Positions 53,779-62,408 of a DNA stretch of 64,000 nt are shown one piece after another. The stretch comes from CAZEQJ01 sp964514385 (GTDB taxonomy: Bacteria > Bacteroidota > Bacteroidia > Cytophagales > Cyclobacteriaceae), in assembly GCA_964514385.1 (NCBI GenBank), contig CAZEQJ010000004.1, positions 101,223 through 165,222 on the forward strand, read 5' to 3'. How positions within the stretch are numbered: position 1 is the first letter of the stretch; every line of letters starts with the position of its first letter. The position numbers and the translations under genes were made by a program. The notes below the pieces were generated by a model that searched no databases, was not told the origin of the DNA, and worked only from the letters and a program-made list of their open reading frames with translations.

Positions 53779-56154
53779 ATGCGCTTTATATCTCTATTCA
53801 CCATTTTTTCTTTTCTTCTTTTTAGTTGTAATAATAGCATCAAAACGACTGAGCCGTACAGTGGTCCGGTTAATTTATTTGGCCTTGACCACGTTGAATT
53901 ACTCGAAAGCCCCTTTCAGCAGGCGATGATTACGGATAAAGACTATATACTTGAACTTGATCCGGATCGCTTCCTGGCCCCTTTTCGCAAACAAGCCGGC
54001 CTGGAGCCCAATGCAAAAGGATACCCGAACTGGGAAGCTACGGGGCTTTCCGGACATGTCGGGGGCCATTATCTTACGGCATTGGCTCAAATGTATGCTG
54101 CTACCGGCGATATTGAAATGAAAAAGCGCCTGGATTATATGATCGATGAACTGGCCTTCATTCAGGAAACACATGGCAATGGCTATGTTGGAGGTGTAGA
54201 AGATGGAAACAGGATCTGGGCAGAGATCCGTGATGGCAATATTCGCGCACTTCCTTTTAATCTAAATGGTGGCTGGGTGCCACTATACAATATTCACAAA
54301 ACATACGCAGGACTGCGCGATGCTTTCCTCGTTGGCGGTAATGAGAAGGCAAAAACAGTATTGGTAAAACTTACCGACTGGATGATAGATCTCACAAGTG
54401 AGCTATCGGACGAGCAAATGCAGGAGATGCTCAAAAGTGAACCGGGAGGATTGAATGAAGTATTTGCTGACGTGGCGGCCATCACCGGAGAGGCAAAATA
54501 TATCACGCTGGCAAAGCGCTTTTCCCACCGCTTTATGCTCGACGCCATGATGAACCAACAGGATGTCCTTACCGGTATGCATGGCAATACGCAGATGCCA
54601 AAAGTTATTGGGTTTAAACGGATATCGGATATAGACGAAAATACGGACTGGACCCCAGCTGTAAACTATTTCTGGGATAACGTAGTGGATTACAGGACAG
54701 TTTCTATTGGAGGGAATAGCGTGAGGGAGCATTTTAACCCGGTCGACAACTATTCATCCATGATGCAAACTGTCCAAGGGCCGGAAACCTGCAATACCTA
54801 TAACATGCTGAGATTAACTGAGATGATGTATGCCACAGCGCCAACCGCAAAACAGGTAGAATACTATGAGCGTGCATTATACAATCATATTCTTTCCACC
54901 CAGCACCCTGACGGAGGGTTTGTTTACTTTACACCGATGAGGCCCAGGCATTACCGTGTATATTCCCAACCGGAAACAAGTTTCTGGTGCTGCATCGGTT
55001 CAGGCATTGAAAATCATGGCAAATATGGACGTATGATCTATGCAAAGGCTGAAAATGAACTCTTTGTAAACCTCTTCATTCCATCTGTAGTGAGCTGGGA
55101 AGAGCAGGGCATTAAGATAACGCAGGAAACACGTTTTCCTGAAGCAGACCAGTCAACCATCACATTTTCAATGGACAGCCCGTCTGCATTTGGTGTAAAT
55201 CTACGCTATCCTTCCTGGGCTCAGGATATGACAGTAGCGCTGAATGGAAAAAAGATAAAGGTCAATGCTGAACCGGGTGAGTTTTTCAGGATTGAACATA
55301 ACTGGCAGGATGGCGATCAGCTCACGTTATCCATTCCGAAGAAAATCTATGTGGAGCAGCTTCCCGACGGGTCTGACTGGTACTCGATTTTATATGGCCC
55401 TTTGGTAATGTCTCAGGTGACCTCTCATGAAGAGCTTCACGGGTTGTGGGCCGATGATGCACGCATGGCACATATTGCAGATGGACCCCGATACCCGGCA
55501 GACCAGGCACCAAAACTTATTGTCAGCCATCCGGACGAAATCACGGCAAATATCGAAGTGACGCCTGAAGGTGAGTTGCTTTATAAAGGTAAGGTGCACC
55601 CGGAAAGTTATAGTGAATTCACCTTAACCCCATTCTATAACGTTCATGAGGCGAGATACATGCTGTATTGGCAGGCCATGGATCAGGAGAAACTTGACGA
55701 CCGTCTGGCGGGCATGATCAGCCAGGAGGAAGAAATGCGCCGACTGGATGCACTGACGATCGATCAGGTGGCACCGGGTGAACAACAACCTGAGGTAGAG
55801 CATGATTTCAGGGGTGAAAATACAAACTCCGGCACCAACGATGACAGGTTATGGCGGGATGCAACCGGATGGTTTAGCTATGTACTAAAATCTGGGGATA
55901 AAAGTGAAAAGGTGCTGAGGTTAACCTATTTTAATGGGGATGCCGGCCGTAAATTCAGAATTCTGATCAACGGTAAGGTGCTGGAAAATGTTGAAATACC
56001 TGAAAATGATGAGGCATTTTTTGATGTGGATTACCAGGTGCCTATTTCCTATCTGGCTGAGACCGGTCAGATTACGTTGCGTTTTGAAGCCGAAGAGGGA
56101 TCTACTGCAGGTGGTATTTACGATATACGATTGATGGAACCGGCGGCAGAGTGA
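53779..56154 (+). CDS. Beta-L-arabinofuranosidase-type glycoside hydrolase (GH127/GH146) lipoprotein
   Basis: 791 aa. Lipobox in FLLFSC near residues 12-17, so probably surface- or periplasm-anchored. The (alpha/alpha)6 catalytic domain carries FGLDHVELLESPF, GLSGHVGGHYLTALA, the Glu-x-Cys pair in GPETCNTYNMLRLTEMMY near residue 336 and SFWCCIGSGIENHGKYG near residue 405; these Cys and Glu residues bind zinc and act as nucleophile and acid in the family. A beta domain follows, then a C-terminal domain (about 650-790). Lone gene, not in a SusCD locus. Confidence 0.9.
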   Translation: MRFISLFTIFSFLLFSCNNSIKTTEPYSGPVNLFGLDHVELLESPFQQAMITDKDYILELDPDRFLAPFRKQAGLEPNAKGYPNWEATGLSGHVGGHYLTALAQMYAATGDIEMKKRLDYMIDELAFIQETHGNGYVGGVEDGNRIWAEIRDGNIRALPFNLNGGWVPLYNIHKTYAGLRDAFLVGGNEKAKTVLVKLTDWMIDLTSELSDEQMQEMLKSEPGGLNEVFADVAAITGEAKYITLAKRFSHRFMLDAMMNQQDVLTGMHGNTQMPKVIGFKRISDIDENTDWTPAVNYFWDNVVDYRTVSIGGNSVREHFNPVDNYSSMMQTVQGPETCNTYNMLRLTEMMYATAPTAKQVEYYERALYNHILSTQHPDGGFVYFTPMRPRHYRVYSQPETSFWCCIGSGIENHGKYGRMIYAKAENELFVNLFIPSVVSWEEQGIKITQETRFPEADQSTITFSMDSPSAFGVNLRYPSWAQDMTVALNGKKIKVNAEPGEFFRIEHNWQDGDQLTLSIPKKIYVEQLPDGSDWYSILYGPLVMSQVTSHEELHGLWADDARMAHIADGPRYPADQAPKLIVSHPDEITANIEVTPEGELLYKGKVHPESYSEFTLTPFYNVHEARYMLYWQAMDQEKLDDRLAGMISQEEEMRRLDALTIDQVAPGEQQPEVEHDFRGENTNSGTNDDRLWRDATGWFSYVLKSGDKSEKVLRLTYFNGDAGRKFRILINGKVLENVEIPENDEAFFDVDYQVPISYLAETGQITLRFEAEEGSTAGGIYDIRLMEPAAE

Positions 56155-56207
56155 TGACCTGCTAAAGTGGATATCCGACCACCCGGTTAAACTATGACCT
56201 GCCTGAC

Positions 56208-56243
56208 ATAAAAAACCCTTCGATCAAAGGAAGCTATTTTTTT
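56208..56243. terminator. Weak bidirectional terminator candidate
   Basis: CCTT (56217-56220) pairs with AAGG (56227-56230) across six bases, with a seven-T run at 56237-56243 for the plus strand and an A-run at 56210-56215 (Ts on the minus strand). It sits between the convergent GH127/146 and S9 peptidase genes. The stem is only four or five pairs. Confidence 0.3.
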
Positions 56244-56290
56244 GTCGGACAGCGTTATAAAGGTTCGATAGTGCCCGTTACAGCAAATGC

Positions 56291-58504
56291 CTACTCTTTC
56301 GGTGCAGCCAGGTGTCTGTCAAAGTATTCGATTATTTTGCCAAACAGGTACCGATCGTAATCCGGCTCACGGCTCCATCCATGTGTCGCACCAGGTGCAA
56401 ACGCAAAGTCGAAGTCCTTGCCCTGTTTAATTAACTCTTCAGCTAACACGGCCGTTGTTTTGAAGGGTACCACATGGTCCTGCATACCGTGGATGAACAG
56501 GAGTTTATCCTCCAGATTAGCTGCATAGTTGATTGCTTTTCTTTCAAAGACCTCCGGATGTGTCTGTGGGCGACGAACAATCGCAACGTCATCCGTGCCA
56601 AAAAACATCGGGTCAACAGCTGCTGCTGCAGCAACACCCACCTGGAAGAGGCCCGGCTTCATCAGTAACGAATAAACGGAAAGCGTGCCTCCGTAGCTAC
56701 TGCCCCAGATACCAATGCGATCGGGATCGACATAATCCAATGACTCCATGTAGGCAACAGCACTTACATAATCCTCAATGTCCTGGTTAGCAAAATCAAG
56801 CAGGAATTCTTCGCGGAATGCCCGGCCATAACCGTTGCTGCCGCGCGAATCCACCTGCACAATTATATATCCCTTTTTAACCAAAAATTGCTGTACGAGA
56901 CTGTAATTACCTGCCCAGCGGTTTCTCGCTGTATTCGAATACACTGGCCCAAACAACACCGGATACTTTATGCCGGGCGGTATGTTGGCAGGTTTCAGTA
57001 TCCGGGCATGCAACGTATAGTCATCTACAAGACTCGGGAAACTAACATATTCCGCTGGCGTCCAGGTTTGCTCCCTAAACGTAGGTAGCGGTGAATAGGT
57101 AATTTGAGTAGCATCATCCCCCTCGTTGCTTATTAAGTAAAGCTCAGGTGGAGATGTGTCATTGCTATGCATAAACACCAGGTGTTGGCCATCTGGCGAT
57201 GGGTAGCCATCGTTCCTGCCAGATAAATGCGTCATTTGCACAGGATTGCCACCGGACAAATTAAGGCGATAGACGTGTTGTTCATATGGATTAACGCCGT
57301 TGCCTGCATAAAAAAATGCATCCCCGGCAACAATTGGTGAAGATAGAACATCGTAAGATGGATCTGTCAGAAGTTTTGGACGACCTCCGGAAGATGAGGC
57401 ATCGATCGAATAAAGACCATAGCGATCACCCATATCACTCAAGAAAATGATTTTCCTGGCATCCGGATGCCAGACAGATGCAAATGAGGTGTACATGCGA
57501 CTTTCCCGAACACCTCGCCAAATCTCGCGCAATTGCCAATCTCCGAGTGCAGCGACGAATAGTTTACGGTCAATTGCATCGTCAGATGCGATATCAACAA
57601 GTAATGTACCGGTCGGTGACCAGTTAAAGTCGATGATCTGATTTGCCTGTGGGTCCGGCAAATCGAGGTATGTAATATTACCGCTTGCAACATCGAGCAG
57701 GCCAACCCTGCGAATCTCATTTGGATCGCCCGGGTAACTTCGACGCACCTCGTTGGGGTTGGTTTCATCGGCCAGGTAATCAGGGAATGGTACCTTTCGC
57801 ATCTCGCGCCTGTCAACAACATGAACCGCAATGGTCCTTCCATCGGGAGACCACTTATATGTGGGTCCGCTCCAGATGCCCGGACCGATTTCACGCTCGG
57901 GCCTACTGTAGCGACCCTTCGGTAAGCTTGAAAGGCTGGCGATGCCGATGTTTGTGAGCCGGCGATTCTGTCTGGAAGCAAGATCAGCAAGCCAAAGGTC
58001 ACCTTTGCTTATATACGCTGCCTGGTTACCGTCTGGCGATACCGTCAGGTTATATGCACTTTCCCTGACAGACATTAACGGGAGGTCCTCTTCCAGGCTC
58101 AGTGATGTCTGCCAAAGGATATTACCTCGCAAGCTAAGGATGGTGTTCGCGTCGGTCCAGATAATATCACGTACAGATGCGGATGCTGTATCGGTGTTGA
58201 TGGCCAATTGTTTTCCATCGCTTGTGAATACATAGAGGCTACGCGCGGAAGCTCCGGGCTCACTCCATGAAAAAGCAAAATGCTGGCTGTTCGGAGCCCA
58301 CGTAGGTTGGGATGGGGTTGTTCCCGTCAGCTTTGGGGTTGCGAACAGGTCGTCAAGTGTAAGCTCACCTTCCTGAGCAGTGATTGTTAAGGGCATAGCG
58401 ATTAGAAAGCCTGCTACTACCCATTTATGACAAAAATTTAGTTGATGCGTAGGTCTGGCGTAAGATTTCGTAATCGAGGTTAGGAGCGTATGTATTTTAC
58501 CCAT
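56291..58504 (-). CDS. S9 family (DPP IV-like) serine peptidase
   Basis: 737 aa. Signal segment KWVVAGFLIAMPLTITAQ near residues 28-45. The N-terminal half is a beta-propeller (blades like PTWAPNSQHFAFSW, YKWSPDGRTIAVHVVD, DFNWSPTGTLLVD). The alpha/beta-hydrolase domain has the nucleophile in GIWGSSYGGTLSVYSLL near residue 609, Asp in HGMQDHVVPF and His in GATHGWSREPDYDRYLF, so it should be active. It would release dipeptides from secreted peptides. It follows the DUF4143 ATPase gene after 15 bases. Confidence 0.93.
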   Translation of the reverse strand: MGKIHTLLTSITKSYARPTHQLNFCHKWVVAGFLIAMPLTITAQEGELTLDDLFATPKLTGTTPSQPTWAPNSQHFAFSWSEPGASARSLYVFTSDGKQLAINTDTASASVRDIIWTDANTILSLRGNILWQTSLSLEEDLPLMSVRESAYNLTVSPDGNQAAYISKGDLWLADLASRQNRRLTNIGIASLSSLPKGRYSRPEREIGPGIWSGPTYKWSPDGRTIAVHVVDRREMRKVPFPDYLADETNPNEVRRSYPGDPNEIRRVGLLDVASGNITYLDLPDPQANQIIDFNWSPTGTLLVDIASDDAIDRKLFVAALGDWQLREIWRGVRESRMYTSFASVWHPDARKIIFLSDMGDRYGLYSIDASSSGGRPKLLTDPSYDVLSSPIVAGDAFFYAGNGVNPYEQHVYRLNLSGGNPVQMTHLSGRNDGYPSPDGQHLVFMHSNDTSPPELYLISNEGDDATQITYSPLPTFREQTWTPAEYVSFPSLVDDYTLHARILKPANIPPGIKYPVLFGPVYSNTARNRWAGNYSLVQQFLVKKGYIIVQVDSRGSNGYGRAFREEFLLDFANQDIEDYVSAVAYMESLDYVDPDRIGIWGSSYGGTLSVYSLLMKPGLFQVGVAAAAAVDPMFFGTDDVAIVRRPQTHPEVFERKAINYAANLEDKLLFIHGMQDHVVPFKTTAVLAEELIKQGKDFDFAFAPGATHGWSREPDYDRYLFGKIIEYFDRHLAAPKE

Positions 58505-58519
58505 TATTGGCAGCAGTTT

Positions 58520-59950
58520 TTAATTTCCTTTTTTCTTTTCTAGAGTTCTTCTTCCGACTGTGTAAGCGTATGCCGATGCCGGAATGAATTGAAATGATTT
58601 TTCCTTGTATTTCACAATACCTTCTTTGCTGATTGAAGTCACTATAGGGCTGGCTAAATTATTTTCTGTACAGAACTTGTATAGACTCTTCAATTCACTA
58701 GGTTTTTCAAAATACCTGTTTGACCATTTTATTTCTAAAGCCCAAATAGGTTTGAGAGAGGAGTCACTTAATCCGACCATGTCAACTTCTCCTTGAGACC
58801 ATCTTGAGTACCAAGGGGTGAACCAATCACGGTGCATCCATTGTGCAAAGACTGCCGTCTCGACCATATTTCCAATCATTTCATCAGTGGAAGTAATTGG
58901 AGAGAATAAAGCACTTCTTAATGACGGGTTGGTAAGATAAATCTTGAAGAAATTATCTCTTTTAAACTTTTTTCCACTTTGATCAATTCTTCGTATTTGC
59001 TTTATGAGGTATGCTGCTTCGAGATATTCAATATACTTTTTGAGTGTATTCTTAGGGACTTGTGACTGTTTACTCAGTGATTCAAGTGAAAACTCTCCTC
59101 CACTATTATATGCAATCGTTGTAAAAAGTGAATTCAACTCTCGCGTGTCACTTATACCATAAAGACTTGGCAGATCTCTCAAAAGAACCTTGTCAACAAT
59201 ATCTTGACGAATATATCGACCAGGATTAGCTTGCATTTTCTGGGAGAAAATAACTTCAGGATACCCTCCAAAGTTGATGTAATCGATGAAGTGCTTGTTT
59301 AATTCATCAATATGAGTGGAAGTGTAAAAGTCTGTTCGTTGATCTTTCCAAGTGACTTCAACCGGTTTGATTATGCGATCTAAATCTTTGAGTGAGATAT
59401 ATTCATTAAATGTTAATGTCGGTAGTAAGAAGTCAGTGAATCTACCTGCACCACTTTCAGTACTCGCAAATTTCAATGCAGCTGCAGCGGATCCTGACAC
59501 GATGAACTTATCTTTTCGATAGCTGTCCACAAGGGTTTTTAAATGTACCTCCCAATCTCTACAGTACTGGATTTCGTCGAATATTATGTGCCATCCACTT
59601 TTATCCTCAAGACCAGACGCTTCTCTTGCTAATTCAAAAAGCTGTTCCAGTCCAATATTGTTATAAATAGGGTTCTCAATTGTGATGAAGATTATCTTCT
59701 TAGGGTTAATTGAACTATCAATGAGATCCTTGATCAGGTGATGCAACATGACTGTCTTACCAACTCGTTTCGGCCCCATCAAAACAACCGCTCGGCGTAT
59801 ATCTCGCTCATAAACCAGCGGCTTGAAAAGCTCGAAATAAAGTCGCCGAGGCATGGAATCAAAGTCCTCTTCGATTTGACCATTTACCCACCATGGATTT
59901 TCAAACCGGATTCTATCTAAAACTTGTTTCTTAGAGATTTCGCGTATCAA
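58520..59950 (-). CDS. AAA-type ATPase with DUF4143 domain
   Basis: 476 aa, TTG start at 59950 because no ATG occurs near. Walker A MGPKRVGKTVMLHHL near residue 58, Walker B WHIIFDEIQYCRDW, and sensor SGSAAAALKFA, then the DUF4143 C-terminal region (NMVETAVFAQWMHRD; WSQGEVDMVGLSD; ALEIKWSNRYFEKPSEL) with a PD-(D/E)xK-like EVDMV...EIKW pattern. Function of the family is unknown; it is widespread and horizontally mobile, sometimes taken as antitoxin- or defence-related. The coding strand is more AT-rich than its neighbours, and the gene breaks up a DUF2200/DUF4287 pair. Confidence 0.88.
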   Translation of the reverse strand: MIREISKKQVLDRIRFENPWWVNGQIEEDFDSMPRRLYFELFKPLVYERDIRRAVVLMGPKRVGKTVMLHHLIKDLIDSSINPKKIIFITIENPIYNNIGLEQLFELAREASGLEDKSGWHIIFDEIQYCRDWEVHLKTLVDSYRKDKFIVSGSAAAALKFASTESGAGRFTDFLLPTLTFNEYISLKDLDRIIKPVEVTWKDQRTDFYTSTHIDELNKHFIDYINFGGYPEVIFSQKMQANPGRYIRQDIVDKVLLRDLPSLYGISDTRELNSLFTTIAYNSGGEFSLESLSKQSQVPKNTLKKYIEYLEAAYLIKQIRRIDQSGKKFKRDNFFKIYLTNPSLRSALFSPITSTDEMIGNMVETAVFAQWMHRDWFTPWYSRWSQGEVDMVGLSDSSLKPIWALEIKWSNRYFEKPSELKSLYKFCTENNLASPIVTSISKEGIVKYKEKSFQFIPASAYAYTVGRRTLEKKKGN

Positions 59951-59968
59951 ATATTCCTTATTTGATAC
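59944..59968 (-). promoter_or_regulatory. Inverted repeat over the ATPase start codon
   Basis: GTATCAAAT (59944-59952) and ATTTGATAC (59960-59968) form a perfect 9-bp inverted repeat with a 7-base loop. In the mRNA the TTG start lies in one arm and the only purine-rich AAGGA stretch in the loop, so folding could limit initiation; alternatively it is a DNA operator. Confidence 0.4.
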
Positions 59969-60021
59969 AAATATATAAAATAAGATAAATTAAATGATCT
60001 TATTAGTCATTATATTTATAA

Positions 60022-60105
60022 TTAAAGTAATATAATTGTTTTTATTTTACTTTTACCTATTTTTTCAGGCATATTATCAATCATAGTCTGCGCAGCCTTG
60101 TCCAT
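60022..60105 (-). pseudogene. 5' remnant of a DUF4287 gene
   Basis: A 27-codon frame starting two bases after the DUF2200 stop encodes MDKAAQTMIDNMPEKIGKS and then loses similarity (KIKTIILL, stop). The first 19 residues match the conserved N-terminus of DUF4287 proteins, which are normally about 70-190 aa. The rest has been replaced by a very AT-rich stretch leading to the ATPase gene, so the gene was cut on its 3' side. Confidence 0.65.
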
Positions 60106-60107
60106 AT

Positions 60108-60473
60108 TTATGATCTTAATATCTTCTCCATTTTCTTTCCCTTAGCAAGTTCATCCACTAGTTTATCCAGGTACCTTACTTGTTGGGTCAGCGGTGTCTC
60201 AATGTCTTCCACCCGATAACCACAGATAACGCCCTTGATCAGTTTTGCATTAGGGTTAAGCGTGGCTTTCTCAAAAAAGGATTGAAAGGTTATCTTTTCA
60301 TTTTTCAGCTTTTCCAGCTCATTTTTATCATAGCCGGTGAGCCACTCAATTACTTGGTCAAGTTCTGCTTGTGTCCTTCCTTTCTTCTCCACTTTATCCA
60401 CATAGTGCGGGTATACGGAAGAAAAAGTCATTTTGGCGATTTTGGCATCATGTTCGGGGGTAGTAACAGGCAT
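60108..60473 (-). CDS. DUF2200 family protein
   Basis: 121 aa from ATG 60473; the frame is open to 60542 but the upstream part is a non-conserved hydrophobic stretch. The family core is clear: AKMTFSSVYPHYVDKVEKKG, RTQAELDQVIEWLTGYDKNE, FFEKATLNPNAKLIKGVICGYRVEDIE (in parts) and VRYLDKLVDELAKGKKMEKIL. Small cytosolic proteins of unknown role. Paired with a truncated DUF4287 remnant immediately downstream. Confidence 0.85.
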   Translation of the reverse strand: MPVTTPEHDAKIAKMTFSSVYPHYVDKVEKKGRTQAELDQVIEWLTGYDKNELEKLKNEKITFQSFFEKATLNPNAKLIKGVICGYRVEDIETPLTQQVRYLDKLVDELAKGKKMEKILRS

Positions 60474-60544
60474 GGTAAAAAAATTGAGTCCGGTTACTAA
60501 TATAATAAAAAGTATTAACCGTTTAGTCTCATCATTCACCATAG

Positions 60545-61642
60545 TTAAAAATCAGACAAATACTCCTTCGGACTCACGCCCTTTAATTTTTTAAACGCCC
60601 GGTTAAAGGTGGCTTTGGAGTTAAAACCTGAATCCAATGCCAGTGCCAGCAGGGTGTATTGTCGCGATGCATCATGCTTATACAGCCGGATAAATTCTTC
60701 TACCCTTAAATGGTTTACATAATCGTTAAAATTAACTCCCTGAATGCGGTTTATGGCAGCTGACAACAGGGGTGCTTTTACCTGCAGCTGCAGGGCAAGA
60801 TCCTGTACGTTTAACTCCGGAAGCAAATACAGCCGGTCATGCTGCATTACGTTATCCAGACGTTCTGCTATTTTCAAAAGCTCTTCAGTTCCGGAAACTA
60901 TCGAATTATCTCCAGACAATTGGAAATGGATTTTAGAGGGTTGGTTTTGACCGTAACCGGCCAGCCCGATGTAAAATGAAACGGCTACCAACGCGAGATT
61001 CCACCACCATTCCTGGTAAAAATCAAGATTCATAAAAGCGTCCAGAACATTCATCACTTCACGAAATCCCAGCCAGAAGATCATGGAATAGATAAAGTTT
61101 CGAAACCAGTTGAAACTGATCAGGTCAGTATTACTGAACTGATTAAGGCTCCATAGGCGATATTTTCGGTATATGATCAGGCAGTTTGTAAGGTAAAATA
61201 TATAGGATATAAGTAACCCTATATCGTATATATAGGACAGGACAAGATCGGTTATCGATGCCTGAAAACGCTGCACAGCTTCCTTCCCCTGCACAAACAC
61301 CACCATATTTATTAAAAAAAACAGGGCATACGGCAAAAAATGCAATAACAGCCACCCCCTGATCTGAAAACTACGGTTTATCTGCGCCCTGAAGTAGAAG
61401 TATACCAATGGACCAAACAACAGCCCGACCCCTCTTGGAAATCCATTCAATTCATTCCATAGAATATTAATTCCGGCAAAGCCGAACGTATAATCCTGCA
61501 GCTCCATTGCGAGGATAAACATAATCCAACCCATCAGTTTGTCAGAAAGACGCCGTTTCTGATAACCCCTGACCAGAAATACGATCCACATTATCAGGCT
61601 AAAAAAATAGCCCAGCTGAAGTGGTGTGGTATATATACTCAT
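60545..61642 (-). CDS. Membrane-anchored AraC-family transcriptional regulator
   Basis: 365 aa from ATG 61642; the earlier in-frame ATG at 61660 lies inside a terminator. Seven or more hydrophobic segments fill residues 1-225 (LGYFFSLIMWIVFLVRGY; LLLHFLPYALFFLINMVVF; LALVAVSFYIGLAGYG). The C-terminal HTH domain shows LALQLQVKAPLLSAAINRIQ and FNDYVNHLRVEEF, then ALDSGFNSKATFNRAFKKLKGVSPKEY. Membrane-bound AraC proteins of this form are common in Bacteroidota and are thought to sense small molecules at the membrane. Target unknown; the DUF2200 gene follows. Confidence 0.93.
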   Translation of the reverse strand: MSIYTTPLQLGYFFSLIMWIVFLVRGYQKRRLSDKLMGWIMFILAMELQDYTFGFAGINILWNELNGFPRGVGLLFGPLVYFYFRAQINRSFQIRGWLLLHFLPYALFFLINMVVFVQGKEAVQRFQASITDLVLSYIYDIGLLISYIFYLTNCLIIYRKYRLWSLNQFSNTDLISFNWFRNFIYSMIFWLGFREVMNVLDAFMNLDFYQEWWWNLALVAVSFYIGLAGYGQNQPSKIHFQLSGDNSIVSGTEELLKIAERLDNVMQHDRLYLLPELNVQDLALQLQVKAPLLSAAINRIQGVNFNDYVNHLRVEEFIRLYKHDASRQYTLLALALDSGFNSKATFNRAFKKLKGVSPKEYLSDF

Positions 61643-61648
61643 ATTTAA

Positions 61649-61673
61649 AAAGCCACCCATACAGGGTGGCTTT
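61649..61673 (-). terminator. Intrinsic terminator after the 61691-62263 gene
   Basis: A perfect 10-bp stem, AAAGCCACCC (minus strand 61673-61664) with GGGTGGCTTT (61658-61649), loop of five bases, followed by more Ts. It ends the upstream gene's transcript and lies just before the AraC start codon, which therefore has its own promoter or depends on read-through. Confidence 0.88.
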
Positions 61674-61690
61674 GTCTTAAGGATAAGAAA

Positions 61691-62263
61691 TTACAAATCT
61701 TTTACGAGTTTGGCTATATCTATTTTATCGCCATTTTTGATTGATTCATCCACTGTTAGTACCAGAATCTTCCGCATGCCTTTTTTCAAATATATCTTCT
61801 GTCCAACCTTCAGTGATACACCGCTGTTTGACATGGGCGACAGATTAGGGTTCATCACGTTTGGAATAATAAGCGGGATAGATTTTAGTGAAGAGTTACG
61901 TAATGTAAAGGTGATGTATTCACCGGATCGTGCCACAGGTGCTTCCTTTTCCCGTTCAATAAATTCAAACTTGATTGAGATTTCTTTGTCCGACAGGTTG
62001 CGCAATCGAAGGATCTGATTTTCACCTACAGTAAGTGTAGCGCTGCCGCGAGGTGCCAGGCTAAACCCTTTCACCTGTTCTGTTTCTCCCGGATTATAGA
62101 CGCCTACCAGGACATCCGCCGAGCCGGGGTTGATCAGGTTTATATCCTGCGTAGCAAATGCCTCGTAGGAAAGGTCTACCGATTCTTTTGGACTGATCGT
62201 CACCATTTGGGCATTCAGGTATGAACAGGTAAATAGCCATAGTGTAATCAATATTTGTTTCAT
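61691..62263 (-). CDS. Secreted hypothetical protein
   Basis: 190 aa from ATG 62263 (MKQILITLWLFTCSYLNAQ signal peptide; the frame extends 13 codons upstream without a signal-like start). The mature part alternates beta segments: MVTISPKESVDLSYEAFA, PGSADVLVGVYNPGETEQVK, SATLTVGENQILRLRNLSDK, TFTLRNSSLKSIPLIIPNV and a basic C-terminal segment. It may be a small carbohydrate- or wall-associated beta-sandwich. No family recognised. Ended by a strong terminator. Confidence 0.72.
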   Translation of the reverse strand: MKQILITLWLFTCSYLNAQMVTISPKESVDLSYEAFATQDINLINPGSADVLVGVYNPGETEQVKGFSLAPRGSATLTVGENQILRLRNLSDKEISIKFEFIEREKEAPVARSGEYITFTLRNSSLKSIPLIIPNVMNPNLSPMSNSGVSLKVGQKIYLKKGMRKILVLTVDESIKNGDKIDIAKLVKDL

Positions 62264-62330
62264 CTTTATAATTATTTTGTCTGGCTCAAAGATGAAATTC
62301 ATCCGGTAGGCATGCGTTCCAAATCTTAAT

Positions 62331-62354
62331 CTGATACCTATTGACAGGTATCAG
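62331..62354. repeat. Perfect 9-bp inverted repeat upstream of the 61691-62263 gene
   Basis: CTGATACCT (62331-62339), six bases, AGGTATCAG (62346-62354). It lies 55 bp after the phosphoesterase stop and 68 bp before the next gene's start. There is no clear T-tract on the minus strand, so it may be an operator or a mRNA end-protecting hairpin. Confidence 0.5.
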
Positions 62355-62408
62355 GATATTTTGAGACCTTATCTCCCGTGCTCCTGCAGTAGATTCCGCG
62401 TTGGTGAT

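Noticed and set aside
53598..53843. 81-codon minus-strand frame with a hydrophobic stretch
   Set aside because: The hydrophobic stretch is the complement of the Lys-rich miniprotein; it also runs into the GH127/146 gene. A shadow frame.
61642..61660. Earlier start for the AraC regulator at 61660
   Set aside because: That ATG is inside the perfect stem of an intrinsic terminator.
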